A stretch of DNA of 64,000 nucleotides. Origin: Weimeria sp002480925. Lineage in GTDB: Bacteria > Bacillota > Clostridia > Lachnospirales > Lachnospiraceae. Within the stretch, counting starts at the first letter, position 1. Each line of letters begins with the position of its first letter. Under the pieces are notes generated by a model that was not told where the DNA came from, did not search any database, and worked only from the letters and a program-made list of their open reading frames with translations. Shown one piece after another: positions 16,104 to 24,407 of the stretch. The position numbers and the translations under genes are program-made. The stretch is taken from the NCBI RefSeq assembly GCF_052064335.1, contig NZ_JBQHVU010000003.1, positions 1 to 64,000 on the forward strand, written 5' to 3'.

Positions 16104-18434
16104 ATGCCGGATATCTCAGATGTTACGTCAAAAGATTTCGAACAGCTTGAAGAAAAGATTTCCAAGTCCAACCGAAATGTTGTGCCCACTCATGATTTCG
16201 AGGATCCTGCCGAGCTGTATAAGGAGCTTATAGCAAAGGTCAGACGCTATCACCCGAACGGCGATATCTCTATTATAGAAAAGGCCTACAATGTCGCCCG
16301 TAAGGCTCATAAGGACCAGAAGAGGAAGTCAGGTGAGCCATACATAATCCACCCGCTCTGCGTAGCAATAATCCTTGCCGATCTCGAAATGGACAAGGAG
16401 ACGATCGCGGCTGGACTTCTGCATGATGTTGTAGAGGATACGGTGATGACCAGGGAGCAGATAGCAAAGGAGTTTTCAGATGAGGTTGCGGAGCTGGTTG
16501 ACGGAGTCACCAAGCTGGGTCAGGTGCCGCTGGACGCGGATAAGGTAGAGGTCCAGGCTGAGAACCTCAGGAAGATGTTCCTTGCAATGGCAAAGGACAT
16601 CAGGGTCATAATAATAAAGCTGGCTGACAGGCTTCACAATATGCGTACCCTAAAGTACATGCGGCCTGAGAAGCAGAAGGAAAAGGCCAGGGAGACTATG
16701 GAGATTTATGCCCCTCTGGCCCAGAGACTTGGAATTTCAAGGATAAAGATCGAGCTTGACGACCTGGCCTTAAAGTATCTGAAGCCAGAGGCTTACTATG
16801 ACCTGGTCGAGCAGATAGCCCAGAAGAAGACAGAGCGTGACGCCTATGTCCAGGGCCTTGTAAAGGAAGTAAGGAAGCATATGGAGAGTGCTGGCATACC
16901 GGCGACGGTTGAGGGCCGGGCCAAGCATTTTTTCTCCATCTACAAGAAGATGGTCAATCAGCATAAGACTCTTGACCAGATCTATGACCTGTTTGCTATC
17001 AGGATAATAGTAAACGATGTGAAGGACTGCTACGCTGCGCTTGGAGTCATTCACGAGAATTATACCCCTATTCCGGGCAGGTTCAAAGACTATATAGCCA
17101 TGCCTAAGCCCAATATGTACCAGTCGCTTCATACGACTCTTATCGGACCAAGCGGTACTCCCTTCGAGATACAGATAAGGACGTACGAGATGCACCGTAC
17201 CTCTGAGTACGGTATAGCAGCTCACTGGAAATATAAGGAGAGCGGAGAGGGAGCAACGATCAACAGGGAGGAGGCCAAGCTTTCCTGGCTACGGCAGATT
17301 CTTGAGTGGCAGAGGGACATGAGCGACAACAAGGAGTTTGTCTCACTGCTCAAGAACGATCTGAATCTTTTTTCAGATACTGTCTTCTGCTTTACCCCGA
17401 CTGGAGATGTGAAGAATCTTCCGAGCGGATCGACCCCTATAGATTTTGCCTACAGCATCCATTCAGCAGTCGGGAACAAAATGATCGGCGCAAAGGCAAA
17501 CGGCAAACTTGTGCCAATTGACTACCGGATAAAGAACGGAGACAGGGTCGAGATCATCACCTCCCAGAATTCAAAGGGACCTAGCAGGGACTGGCTTACA
17601 ATAGTTGCCTCGGCTCAGGCCAAGAACAAGATCAATCAGTGGTTCCGTTCTATCACCAAGGATGAGAATATACAGAAGGGTCAGGAGCTTCTAATTGAGA
17701 ATGCAAGGACCAAGGGCATAGATCTGGGGACTATCAATAAGCCTAAGTATCAGGAAAAGGTTCTTCGCAGATACGGTTTCCATGACTGGAATTCCGTTCT
17801 GGCTGCCATTGGGCAGGGAAGCCTGAAGGAAGGCGCCGTCATCAACAAGATGGAGGAGAATTACCGCAAGGACAACCCTGTGGTGCTTACCGATCAGGAT
17901 GTCCTTGCTGCCAATAATCCGGATGCACCTGTAGACAAGGAGCACCCTCAGGTGGCCGCTAAGGCCAAGAAGTCGAAGAGCGGCATAATAGTGAAGGGCC
18001 TTTACGATGTGTCGGTAAGGTTTTCAAAGTGCTGCAATCCTGTGCCTGGCGATGAGATAGTGGGCTTTGTCACCAGAGGAAGAGGAGTCTCTATCCACAG
18101 GACAGACTGTGTGAATATCATAAATATGCCTGAGTCAGACAGGAGCAGGCTTATAGAGGCTGAATGGCAGCCTGAGGATCCGCATGAGAGAGAAAAGGAT
18201 AATTTCCTTGCAGAGATCCATATCTATGGCCACAACCGTACAGGACTTCTGGTGGACATAAGCAGGGTATTTACAGAGGCCGAGATAGATATCCGTTCCA
18301 TGCATTCGAAGACCAGCAAGCAGGGAATGGCTACTATCGATGTAAGCTTTTTTGTCCGCAACAGGGATGAGCTTTCCGACATAAGCGTAAAGATAAGGCA
18401 GATAGATTCAGTAGTAGATATAGAAAGGGCATAG
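16104..18434 (+). CDS. rel: Bifunctional (p)ppGpp synthetase/hydrolase
   Basis: Rel-family stringent-response enzyme making and degrading (p)ppGpp on the ribosome. 776 residues: HD hydrolase domain (HD at 107-108 in LLHDVVEDT), synthetase domain (GRAKHFFSIYKKM, YDLFAIRIIV), TGS domain (CFTPTGDVKNLPSGST), a conserved-cysteine domain (SKCCNPVPGDEI) and a C-terminal ACT domain. Both catalytic halves look intact. ATG 16104 has AAGGAG 8 bases upstream. An in-frame ATG at 16002 lies upstream of the promoter and is rejected. An MBL-fold gene follows after one base. Confidence 0.95.
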   Translation: MPDISDVTSKDFEQLEEKISKSNRNVVPTHDFEDPAELYKELIAKVRRYHPNGDISIIEKAYNVARKAHKDQKRKSGEPYIIHPLCVAIILADLEMDKETIAAGLLHDVVEDTVMTREQIAKEFSDEVAELVDGVTKLGQVPLDADKVEVQAENLRKMFLAMAKDIRVIIIKLADRLHNMRTLKYMRPEKQKEKARETMEIYAPLAQRLGISRIKIELDDLALKYLKPEAYYDLVEQIAQKKTERDAYVQGLVKEVRKHMESAGIPATVEGRAKHFFSIYKKMVNQHKTLDQIYDLFAIRIIVNDVKDCYAALGVIHENYTPIPGRFKDYIAMPKPNMYQSLHTTLIGPSGTPFEIQIRTYEMHRTSEYGIAAHWKYKESGEGATINREEAKLSWLRQILEWQRDMSDNKEFVSLLKNDLNLFSDTVFCFTPTGDVKNLPSGSTPIDFAYSIHSAVGNKMIGAKANGKLVPIDYRIKNGDRVEIITSQNSKGPSRDWLTIVASAQAKNKINQWFRSITKDENIQKGQELLIENARTKGIDLGTINKPKYQEKVLRRYGFHDWNSVLAAIGQGSLKEGAVINKMEENYRKDNPVVLTDQDVLAANNPDAPVDKEHPQVAAKAKKSKSGIIVKGLYDVSVRFSKCCNPVPGDEIVGFVTRGRGVSIHRTDCVNIINMPESDRSRLIEAEWQPEDPHEREKDNFLAEIHIYGHNRTGLLVDISRVFTEAEIDIRSMHSKTSKQGMATIDVSFFVRNRDELSDISVKIRQIDSVVDIERA

Positions 18435-18435
18435 T

Positions 18436-19086
18436 ATGAGGATGCTGCATTATGTTGTCGGGCCTATAGCTACCAACTGCTATATTCCGGTTTCGGATGA
18501 TGATCTGGGTATAGTGATTGACCCTGGAGATTCAGGCAGGAAGATAGGCCAGGAGCTTGTAAAGAACAATGTCAGACCACAAGCCATCCTCCTTACCCAT
18601 GGACATATAGACCATGTGAGCGGGGTAGGTGATCTTAAAGACTTTTTTGCAGAAAAGGGCATCGATATTTCTGTATATATCATGGAGGATGAGCTTGAGA
18701 CTCTTAGAGACCCTGAGATCAATCTTTCTGCCTATATGGGTCAGAAAAGCGAGGACTTTTCAGGCCTTGTAACAGATACACTTGAGGCAGATGAAGAAAG
18801 GACCATTGCCGGCTTTACCTTCAGAACCATACCTACTCCGGGACATACACCGGGTGGCTGCTCATATTATTTTCCTGAGCAGAAATGGCTCTTTTCAGGC
18901 GATACACTTTTCTGCGCGAGCGCAGGAAGGACTGATTTCAAGGGATCATCGACGTCTCAGCTTGTCCATTCGTTAAATGACAGGCTTTTTAAGCTGCCTG
19001 ATGATGTGGTGGTATATCCGGGACATGACAGGGGGACTACGATAGGATTTGAGAAGGCAGGCAATCCCTACAGCGGAATGCTCTGA
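18436..19086 (+). CDS. MBL-fold metallo-hydrolase
   Basis: 216-residue metallo-beta-lactamase-fold protein of the glyoxalase II-like group. Metal-binding motif THGHIDHVSG, then PTPGHTPGGCSY, FSGDTLF and the C-terminal YPGHDRGT. It is a probable cytoplasmic hydrolase, but the substrate cannot be assigned. The start is one base after the rel stop, as in many Firmicutes where this gene follows rel (with or without dtd). hemZ follows. Confidence 0.88.
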   Translation: MRMLHYVVGPIATNCYIPVSDDDLGIVIDPGDSGRKIGQELVKNNVRPQAILLTHGHIDHVSGVGDLKDFFAEKGIDISVYIMEDELETLRDPEINLSAYMGQKSEDFSGLVTDTLEADEERTIAGFTFRTIPTPGHTPGGCSYYFPEQKWLFSGDTLFCASAGRTDFKGSSTSQLVHSLNDRLFKLPDDVVVYPGHDRGTTIGFEKAGNPYSGML

Positions 19087-19102
19087 CCCAGGACATACGG
19101 AA

Positions 19103-20614
19103 TTGAGAGAGATTATAGTACTTGAAGAAAACAGAAGATTTGCTGACAGCGAGACAGGGCCTCTTTTCAGATCATTTTTCCCTAAGGCAAGGCTTCTGGT
19201 ATATCTTAACGGAGAGCTCCTGGGACGTGAGAGCACAAGGGAGAAGGAGGAAAGGCTTTCTGTGAAGCCATCCGCCACCCTGCAGCTGATATTTGACGAT
19301 CAGACGACAAGAGTCAGATTTCAGGGAGACGAGGCTGTATGCGAGACCGAGAAGAACGCCTTAAAGCGCACGATCTATCGTATTGTTTCTGGGAATACAA
19401 AAAGGACATTGCCCTGGGGCTCTACTACAGGCATTCGCCCTACAAAGGAAGCGCTTATGATGCTTTCTGCCGGCAGATCAGCTGATGAGATAAGAAAGCT
19501 TTACCGGGATAAATATCTTACATCCGAGGAAAAGATAGACGAAAGTATTGAGATCGCAGAAAACGAAAAAAGGATCCTAAAGGCCTTTCCGGTTACGAAA
19601 GAGATGGATCCACGCTTTTCTATGCAGACAAATGGATACTGTCTCTATATAGGTATCCTGTTCTGTCCGTCTATATGTCTCTACTGCTCATTTTCCTCCC
19701 ACAGAATCGATTCATGCAGGGACATGGTAAGACCCTATATAGCTTCTCTGAAGAAGGAAATAGATTTCGTTGCAGAGCGCTTCAGAGACAGAAGACTTGA
19801 CTGCATCTATTTCGGTGGAGGCACGCCGACGACCCTGAGTGCAGAGGAGCTTTCGGATATCCTTTCCTATATAGAAAAAAGAATAGATCTCTCACATCTT
19901 GCTGAAATAACAGTTGAGGCCGGGAGACCGGATTCCATTTCAGAGGACAAGCTTGCGGTTATGAGAGAGCATGGTGTGACCAGAATCTCTGTAAATCCCC
20001 AGACCATGAACGACAGAACCCTTCAGCTGATAGGAAGAAGGCACAGCGTTTCGGATACGATAAAGGCCTACCATCTTGTGAGAAAATATGGCTTTGAATC
20101 CGTGAATATGGATATCATCCTTGGCCTTCCTGGAGAAAATGCAGATGATATTTCCCATACCCTTTCTGAAATAAGGAAGCTCTCGCCTGACAATCTCACC
20201 ATCCATTCCCTTGCCTTAAAGACTGCTGCAAGACTCAGGCTTGAATGGGATAAGTACGAGGAGTTTGATTTCGTCAATTCGACAGAGATTATGGATATGG
20301 CGCTTTCCGCCGGCAGGGAGCTTGGCATGAAGGCCTATTATCTCTACCGACAGAAGAATATGGCTGCAAATCTTGAAAATGTCGGTATGTCCATTCCGGG
20401 TAAGGAGGGCATATACAATGTCCTGATAATGGAGGAGCGTGAGGATATTGTGGCTATAGGTGCCGGAGCTGCATCAAAGAAGGTAAGGCCTGATGGGGAG
20501 GGCGGCTGGCAGATAAGCCGATGTGAGAATGTAAAGGATATAAGGACATATATTGACAGGATCGATCAGATGATCGAAAGAAAAGATAAGCTTTTCACGA
20601 AAAGCGAGTTGTGA
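19103..20614 (+). CDS. hemZ: HemZ-type radical SAM protein (coproporphyrinogen dehydrogenase-like)
   Basis: Radical SAM protein of the HemN/HemZ family, classically anaerobic coproporphyrinogen III oxidation, although many clostridial relatives have uncertain roles. About 503 residues from TTG 19103. The cluster motif CPSICLYC (CxxxCxxC, near residue 188) is followed by FGGGTPT. No ATG fits. TTG 19103 gives LREIIVLEE as the N terminus and lies 16 bases after the previous stop. TTG 19049 is possible but would overlap the MBL gene by 38 bases. No other haem-synthesis gene is in the window. Confidence 0.85.
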   Translation: MREIIVLEENRRFADSETGPLFRSFFPKARLLVYLNGELLGRESTREKEERLSVKPSATLQLIFDDQTTRVRFQGDEAVCETEKNALKRTIYRIVSGNTKRTLPWGSTTGIRPTKEALMMLSAGRSADEIRKLYRDKYLTSEEKIDESIEIAENEKRILKAFPVTKEMDPRFSMQTNGYCLYIGILFCPSICLYCSFSSHRIDSCRDMVRPYIASLKKEIDFVAERFRDRRLDCIYFGGGTPTTLSAEELSDILSYIEKRIDLSHLAEITVEAGRPDSISEDKLAVMREHGVTRISVNPQTMNDRTLQLIGRRHSVSDTIKAYHLVRKYGFESVNMDIILGLPGENADDISHTLSEIRKLSPDNLTIHSLALKTAARLRLEWDKYEEFDFVNSTEIMDMALSAGRELGMKAYYLYRQKNMAANLENVGMSIPGKEGIYNVLIMEEREDIVAIGAGAASKKVRPDGEGGWQISRCENVKDIRTYIDRIDQMIERKDKLFTKSEL

Positions 20615-20661
20615 TAAAATAGTGAAGTAGCTGTATATTCAATATGGGGCGGAAGGGTTAT

Positions 20662-21588
20662 ATGAATGAGAAGGAAGCGATCCTTAGGGATCTCAAGGTA
20701 ATAGCGATCCTTGATGAAAAGATCGATTATTCAGATAAAGATAATATAGGGGCGGTCCTGAAGCTTAATCCAAGGTCGCTGTTTGCAACAGAGTACGGCA
20801 GTCGTTATCTGCATCGTATCAGAAAGATGCATGATGACCTGCCCTATGACAGGACCTGTATTCTCTGCGGAGCTCCATTAGATGGCGACGGTCCTATATG
20901 CAGTAGCTGTTACAAGGTTATCACTATAGGCAATTCAGTCATACCTGAGAGGCCGGAGCCTGTGCATACTGATCACAGGGCTGCTGCTGATGAGGCTGCT
21001 GCAAAGACCAGCCCGGAAGGATATAAGGAGGCTGAAGCATCAGAGATACATGATCACACCGCAGATGACACGGAGGAGGCACTTTCCGGGCAGGCTGGAA
21101 CAGATACTGTTTCTGGGGAGGCTGTGACATCGCCTGAGACAGATGCCCTTTCTGATGGTGCAAAGACGGCAGCCTGGAGCGGGACTGATTCACAGGAGGC
21201 AGAGGCTTTTTCCAAGACAGAAGCAGATACATCACAGGTGTCTGAATCAGAAACAGAGACATCACAGGTATCTGGATCAGAAACAGAGATTTCACCGGAT
21301 GTTACGGATGAGCAGACTAAATCTGCTGAGGAAGGCTTTGCTGAGGATGCTTCTGAGGTCAGACGCACCTACGATGAGATAGAGCAGGACATGAACGATC
21401 CTAAGGTCAGGTTTATCAATGCACTTAGGGCCCTTGTGATGCTTTTTGTCGTGGTATGCTTCTCAATCGGTATTGTCTGCGGACTGGTACTTATGATCCG
21501 CCGCGCCGGAAGAGCAAGTACGGGTAGTTCTGCAATCATACAGACCTGCAACAGTACTGTCATAGAACAGACCTCCGGGGATATATAG
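20662..21588 (+). CDS. Zinc-ribbon protein with acidic low-complexity region and one membrane segment
   Basis: Not a family I recognise. 308 residues. The N terminus (about 1-90) has a helical part and a zinc ribbon with cysteines in CILCG and CSSC. Residues about 95-235 are low complexity, rich in Glu, Thr, Ser and Ala, with a near-duplicate TSQVSESETE / TSQVSGSETE. One transmembrane helix is near residues 255-275 (LRALVMLFVVVCFSIGIVCG), followed by a short tail. ATG 20662 has GGAAGG 5 bases upstream; ATG 20644 lacks a site. It lies between hemZ and the lytic transglycosylase gene. The acidic region may be an extended linker. Confidence 0.72.
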   Translation: MNEKEAILRDLKVIAILDEKIDYSDKDNIGAVLKLNPRSLFATEYGSRYLHRIRKMHDDLPYDRTCILCGAPLDGDGPICSSCYKVITIGNSVIPERPEPVHTDHRAAADEAAAKTSPEGYKEAEASEIHDHTADDTEEALSGQAGTDTVSGEAVTSPETDALSDGAKTAAWSGTDSQEAEAFSKTEADTSQVSESETETSQVSGSETEISPDVTDEQTKSAEEGFAEDASEVRRTYDEIEQDMNDPKVRFINALRALVMLFVVVCFSIGIVCGLVLMIRRAGRASTGSSAIIQTCNSTVIEQTSGDI

Positions 21589-21640
21589 ACATAGCGGATG
21601 CAGCAATGTGGAAGGATCATTTCAGCTTATAGAGGAATAA

Positions 21641-22300
21641 ATGATAGTCAGGATAAGTGCAGGAGATTACAGATTCATAGGAAAGATTTCACCGGAAAAT
21701 GGAGCCGGATCGATATCACAGGCACTTTCTGTAAGAGACAACCGTAAGTCAGTTGCTTCCTTTCAGGATCATCTGAAGCATGAGATGGGCATGGTGTATG
21801 ATAAGATATCCTCTGGCACGCTTCAGGATGACCGGCTTTCTGCTGGTCAGGCTTCGGACACAGCAGCTTCTGCTGACGATGTTTCATCAGACACTGGCTT
21901 TAATGTGCCCTCATCCCTGAAGCCGATCTTCAAGGCAGCCTCTGACAGATACTGTGTCAGCGAAAAGCTCCTTGAGGCAGTAGCCTACCATGAGTCCAGG
22001 TTTAAGACCCATGTCACATCATCAAGTGGGGCAATGGGACTTATGCAGCTTATGCCTTCGACAGCAAAGAGTCTGGGTGTGACAGACGGCTATGATCCGA
22101 CGCAGAATATTATGGGTGGAGCTAAGCTTATATCAGGCCTTCTTAAGGAATTCAATGGAGATCTGGATCTGGCTATGGCAGCCTACTCCAACGGAAGCGG
22201 AGCAGTCCATAGGGCTGGCAATAAGGTTCCGGACATCAGACAGGCCAGGGAGTTTGTCAGCTATATAAAGTCTGTCATGGGGACAGATAATGGTAAGTGA
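21641..22300 (+). CDS. Lytic transglycosylase (SLT domain)
   Basis: 219 residues. The C-terminal half (about 105-215) is a soluble lytic transglycosylase fold: catalytic Glu in AVAYHESRF, then GAMGLMQLMP, NIMGGAKLI and AAYSNGSGAV. Such enzymes cleave the MurNAc-GlcNAc bond of peptidoglycan to 1,6-anhydro ends. No obvious signal peptide is seen. The N-terminal half is polar and may be a linker or flagellar or export-related segment, since similar small SLT proteins occur in flagellar loci. No such partners are nearby. Confidence 0.85.
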   Translation: MIVRISAGDYRFIGKISPENGAGSISQALSVRDNRKSVASFQDHLKHEMGMVYDKISSGTLQDDRLSAGQASDTAASADDVSSDTGFNVPSSLKPIFKAASDRYCVSEKLLEAVAYHESRFKTHVTSSSGAMGLMQLMPSTAKSLGVTDGYDPTQNIMGGAKLISGLLKEFNGDLDLAMAAYSNGSGAVHRAGNKVPDIRQAREFVSYIKSVMGTDNGK

Positions 22301-22348
22301 ATGAGCTGATGCCAGAGGACAGGATTTCTATTTTCTGTTAGAAAATGG

Positions 22349-22377
22349 TTGACAAGTCGTCCTTCATATAGTATATT
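22349..22377 (+). promoter_or_regulatory. Promoter of tRNA-Thr
   Basis: TTGACA (22349-22354), a 17-base spacer and TATATT (22372-22377). The tRNA starts 33 bases later. Confidence 0.85.
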
Positions 22378-22409
22378 TATCAAGTCGGCAATTTAATAGC
22401 CGCATATAA

Positions 22410-22482
22410 GCTGGCGTGGCACAGTAGGTAGCGCACCTCATTGGTAGTGAGGAGGTCACCGGTTCGATTCCGGTCGCTAGCT
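22410..22482 (+). tRNA. tRNA-Thr (anticodon GGT)
   Basis: A 73-base tRNA. The acceptor GCTGGCG pairs with CGCTAGC. The anticodon stem CCTCA/TGAGG holds the loop TTGGTAG, giving anticodon GGT, which reads ACC and ACT. The T arm is ACCGG-TTCGATT-CCGGT. The 3' CCA is not encoded. The same ACC codon is the apparent specifier of the thrS T-box at 47612. Confidence 0.93.
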
Positions 22483-22509
22483 TTACGCGTATTAATTGAG
22501 CGGTGCAAA

Positions 22510-22570
22510 TGGAAAGAGCCATCCTGGCTGCAAGCTTGCTTGCACAGCCAGTGATGGTTCTTTCCATTTA
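22510..22570 (+). terminator. Long hairpin after tRNA-Thr, probable terminator
   Basis: GGAAAGAGCCATC (22511-22523) pairs with GATGGTTCTTTCC (22553-22565) with one G-U pair. An inner GGCTG/CAGCC extends the stem. A short T-rich TTTA tract follows, so termination is plausible but not perfect. TAATTGAGCGGTGC just before it is the reverse complement of the GCACCGCTCAATTA word found downstream. Confidence 0.65.
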
Positions 22571-22800
22571 TAGCGCGAAAGCGCGAATGAGCAGCCGCAG
22601 AGCGGCTGCGAATTGGCACCGCTCAATTAAGTGCAGAAGCATGCGCGAATTGCCCCACTCTCTTAATAGGCTAGAGATCGAATTGGCACCGCTCAATTAA
22701 GTGCAGAAGCACGCGCGAATTGGCACCGCTCAATTATTGGAGGAGCGGAAGCACGAATCAGCCCACTCTCTTAATATGCGGATTGGCACCAGGGAGCATG
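22571..22800. repeat. Diverged copies of the window-start repeat family
   Basis: AGCGCGAAAGCGCGAATGAG and then GGCACCGCTCAATTA recur here as in 1-321. AATTGGCACCGCTCAATTAA with following GTGCAGAAGC occurs at about 22611 and again at about 22680. Further partial copies and CCCACTCTCTTAATA occur twice (about 22660 and 22762). A perfect hairpin GCAGCCGC-AGA-GCGGCTGC is included. The field occupies the gap between tRNA-Thr and lysA. No gene is supported here. Confidence 0.8.
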
Positions 22801-22824
22801 TGCAGGCAGAAAAAAGGAAAAAGA

Positions 22825-24159
22825 ATGAAGAAGACACCATTTACAACAAAGGAAAAGCTCGAGGAAATAGCTGCAAAGTATCCTACTCCTTTTCATATCT
22901 ATGATGAGGCTGGGATCAGAGAAAACGCAGCAAAGGTAAAGGCGGCTTTTGCATGGAACAAGGGCTACCGGGAGTATTTCGCAGTCAAGGCAAATCCAAA
23001 TCCCTTCCTTATGGATATACTTCATGAATACGGATGTGGAGCAGACTGTTCATCGCTTACCGAGCTTATTTTGTCCGATGCGACAGGACTAAAGGGCGAT
23101 GAGATAATGTTTTCATCAAATGATACGCCTGATGAAGAGTTCAAAAAGGCAGCAGAGCTCGGGGCCATAATAAATCTTGATGATATCACCCATATAGATG
23201 CCTGCCTTCGGGCACTTGGCGGAAAGCTTCCTGAGACAATGTGCTGCAGATACAATCCGGGCGGAGTCTATACACTGTCTAATGGAATAATGGATAATCC
23301 TGGCGATGCCAAGTACGGAATGACTCACGATCAGATACTTGAGGCATACAAGAGACTTGCGGATCTGGGAGTGAAGAGGTTCGGACTGCATGCATTCCTT
23401 GTAAGCAATACCGTGACAAATGACTATTATCCAGAACTGAGCAGGACTCTGTTTGAGCTCGCTGTCGAGATCAAGGAGAAGACAGGTATTTCATTAAGCT
23501 TCATAAACCTCTCAGGTGGAGTCGGCATAGCCTATAAGCCTGAGGAGACACCTAATGATATCACTGTCATAGGTGAAAAGGTCCATAGGGTATATGATGA
23601 GATCCTTGTGCCGGCAGGTCTTGGCGATGTTTCAATATATACAGAGATGGGACGCTTCATGATGGGACCTTATGGCGCTCTTGTCACAAGGGTGCTTCAT
23701 GAGAAGAAGACCTATAAGGATTATATAGGAGTAGATGCCTGTGCAGCCAACCTGATGAGGCCGGCCATGTACGGGGCATATCATCACATCACGGTCATGG
23801 GCAAAGAGGATGAGCCATGTGATCATAAATATGATGTAACAGGCTCCCTATGCGAGAATAACGATAAGTTCGCAATAGACCGAATGCTTCCGGAAATAGA
23901 CCGCGGAGACCTGATCTATATCCACGATACGGGAGCCCATGGCTTTTCGATGGGATATAACTACAATGGCCGTCTCTGGAGTTCAGAGATCCTGCTTCAT
24001 CCGGACGGAAGCTTTGATATGATAAGACGTGCGGAGGAGCCTAGGGATTATTTCGCAACGTTTGACTGCTTCCCTATCTGGGAGAGGCTTGTAGGTGAGA
24101 GGTGCGAGGTGCGAGGGACGAGGCTTGTAGGTGAGAGGTGCGAGGGACGAGGCTTGTAG
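22825..24159 (+). CDS. lysA: Diaminopimelate decarboxylase
   Basis: PLP enzyme converting meso-diaminopimelate to lysine. 444 residues, alanine-racemase-like barrel. The PLP lysine lies in YFAVKANPN (near residue 55), the glycine loop is NLSGGVGIAY, and CENNDKF carries the catalytic cysteine region. ATG 22825 has AAGGA 6 bases upstream; the longer frame upstream runs through repeat DNA. The native protein appears to end at IWERL. The last 20 or so residues (VGERCEVRGTRL and on) are encoded by a heptad-repeat hairpin that also supplies the stop. Confidence 0.92.
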   Translation: MKKTPFTTKEKLEEIAAKYPTPFHIYDEAGIRENAAKVKAAFAWNKGYREYFAVKANPNPFLMDILHEYGCGADCSSLTELILSDATGLKGDEIMFSSNDTPDEEFKKAAELGAIINLDDITHIDACLRALGGKLPETMCCRYNPGGVYTLSNGIMDNPGDAKYGMTHDQILEAYKRLADLGVKRFGLHAFLVSNTVTNDYYPELSRTLFELAVEIKEKTGISLSFINLSGGVGIAYKPEETPNDITVIGEKVHRVYDEILVPAGLGDVSIYTEMGRFMMGPYGALVTRVLHEKKTYKDYIGVDACAANLMRPAMYGAYHHITVMGKEDEPCDHKYDVTGSLCENNDKFAIDRMLPEIDRGDLIYIHDTGAHGFSMGYNYNGRLWSSEILLHPDGSFDMIRRAEEPRDYFATFDCFPIWERLVGERCEVRGTRLVGERCEGRGL

Positions 24160-24246
24160 GTGCGAGGTGCGAGGTGCGAGGGGAAGGAATACTAATCAGT
24201 ACCCTAACACCTCTAACCTCTGACCTCTAACCTCTAACCTCACACT
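24083..24246. repeat. Heptad-repeat hairpin, lysA to tRNA-Leu
   Basis: The left arm (about 24083-24184) is GAGGTGC heptads interrupted by GAGGCTTGTAGGTGA, arranged as three tandem blocks of about 30 to 35 bases. The right arm (about 24201-24246) is CCTCTAA/CCTCTGA heptads. Arms are complementary through the GAGG/CCTC core. The left arm overlaps the lysA 3' end and contains its stop codon. Confidence 0.85.
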
Positions 24247-24254
24247 TAAACTAT

Positions 24255-24337
24255 GCAGGAGTGGCGGAATGGCAGACGCGACAGACTCAAAATCTGTTAT
24301 GGGCAACCATGTGTGGGTTCGAGCCCCATCTCCTGTA
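24255..24337 (+). tRNA. tRNA-Leu (anticodon CAA)
   Basis: An 83-base class II tRNA. The acceptor GCAGGAG pairs with CTCCTGT (first pair G-U). The anticodon stem ACAGA/TCTGT holds CTCAAAA, giving CAA for UUG. A long variable arm (TATGGGCAACCATG) is as expected for Leu, and the T arm is TGGGG-type with GTTCGAG. CCA is not encoded. It lies 8 bases after the heptad-repeat hairpin. Confidence 0.95.
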
Positions 24338-24341
24338 CTTC

Positions 24342-24370
24342 TTGTTGCAACGTTAAGATTGTGATATTAT
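24342..24370 (+). promoter_or_regulatory. Probable mecA promoter
   Basis: TTGTTG (24342-24347), a 17-base spacer and TATTAT (24365-24370), immediately after the tRNA-Leu gene. Confidence 0.6.
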
Positions 24371-24407
24371 AAAGGTGAGAGGATAATGAAAGGAAAGGAG
24401 GACGTTC

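Noticed and set aside
16002..16104. Upstream ATG for rel
   Set aside because: It lies before the TTGATT/TATAAT promoter, so it would not be on the transcript; ATG 16104 has a good ribosome-binding site.
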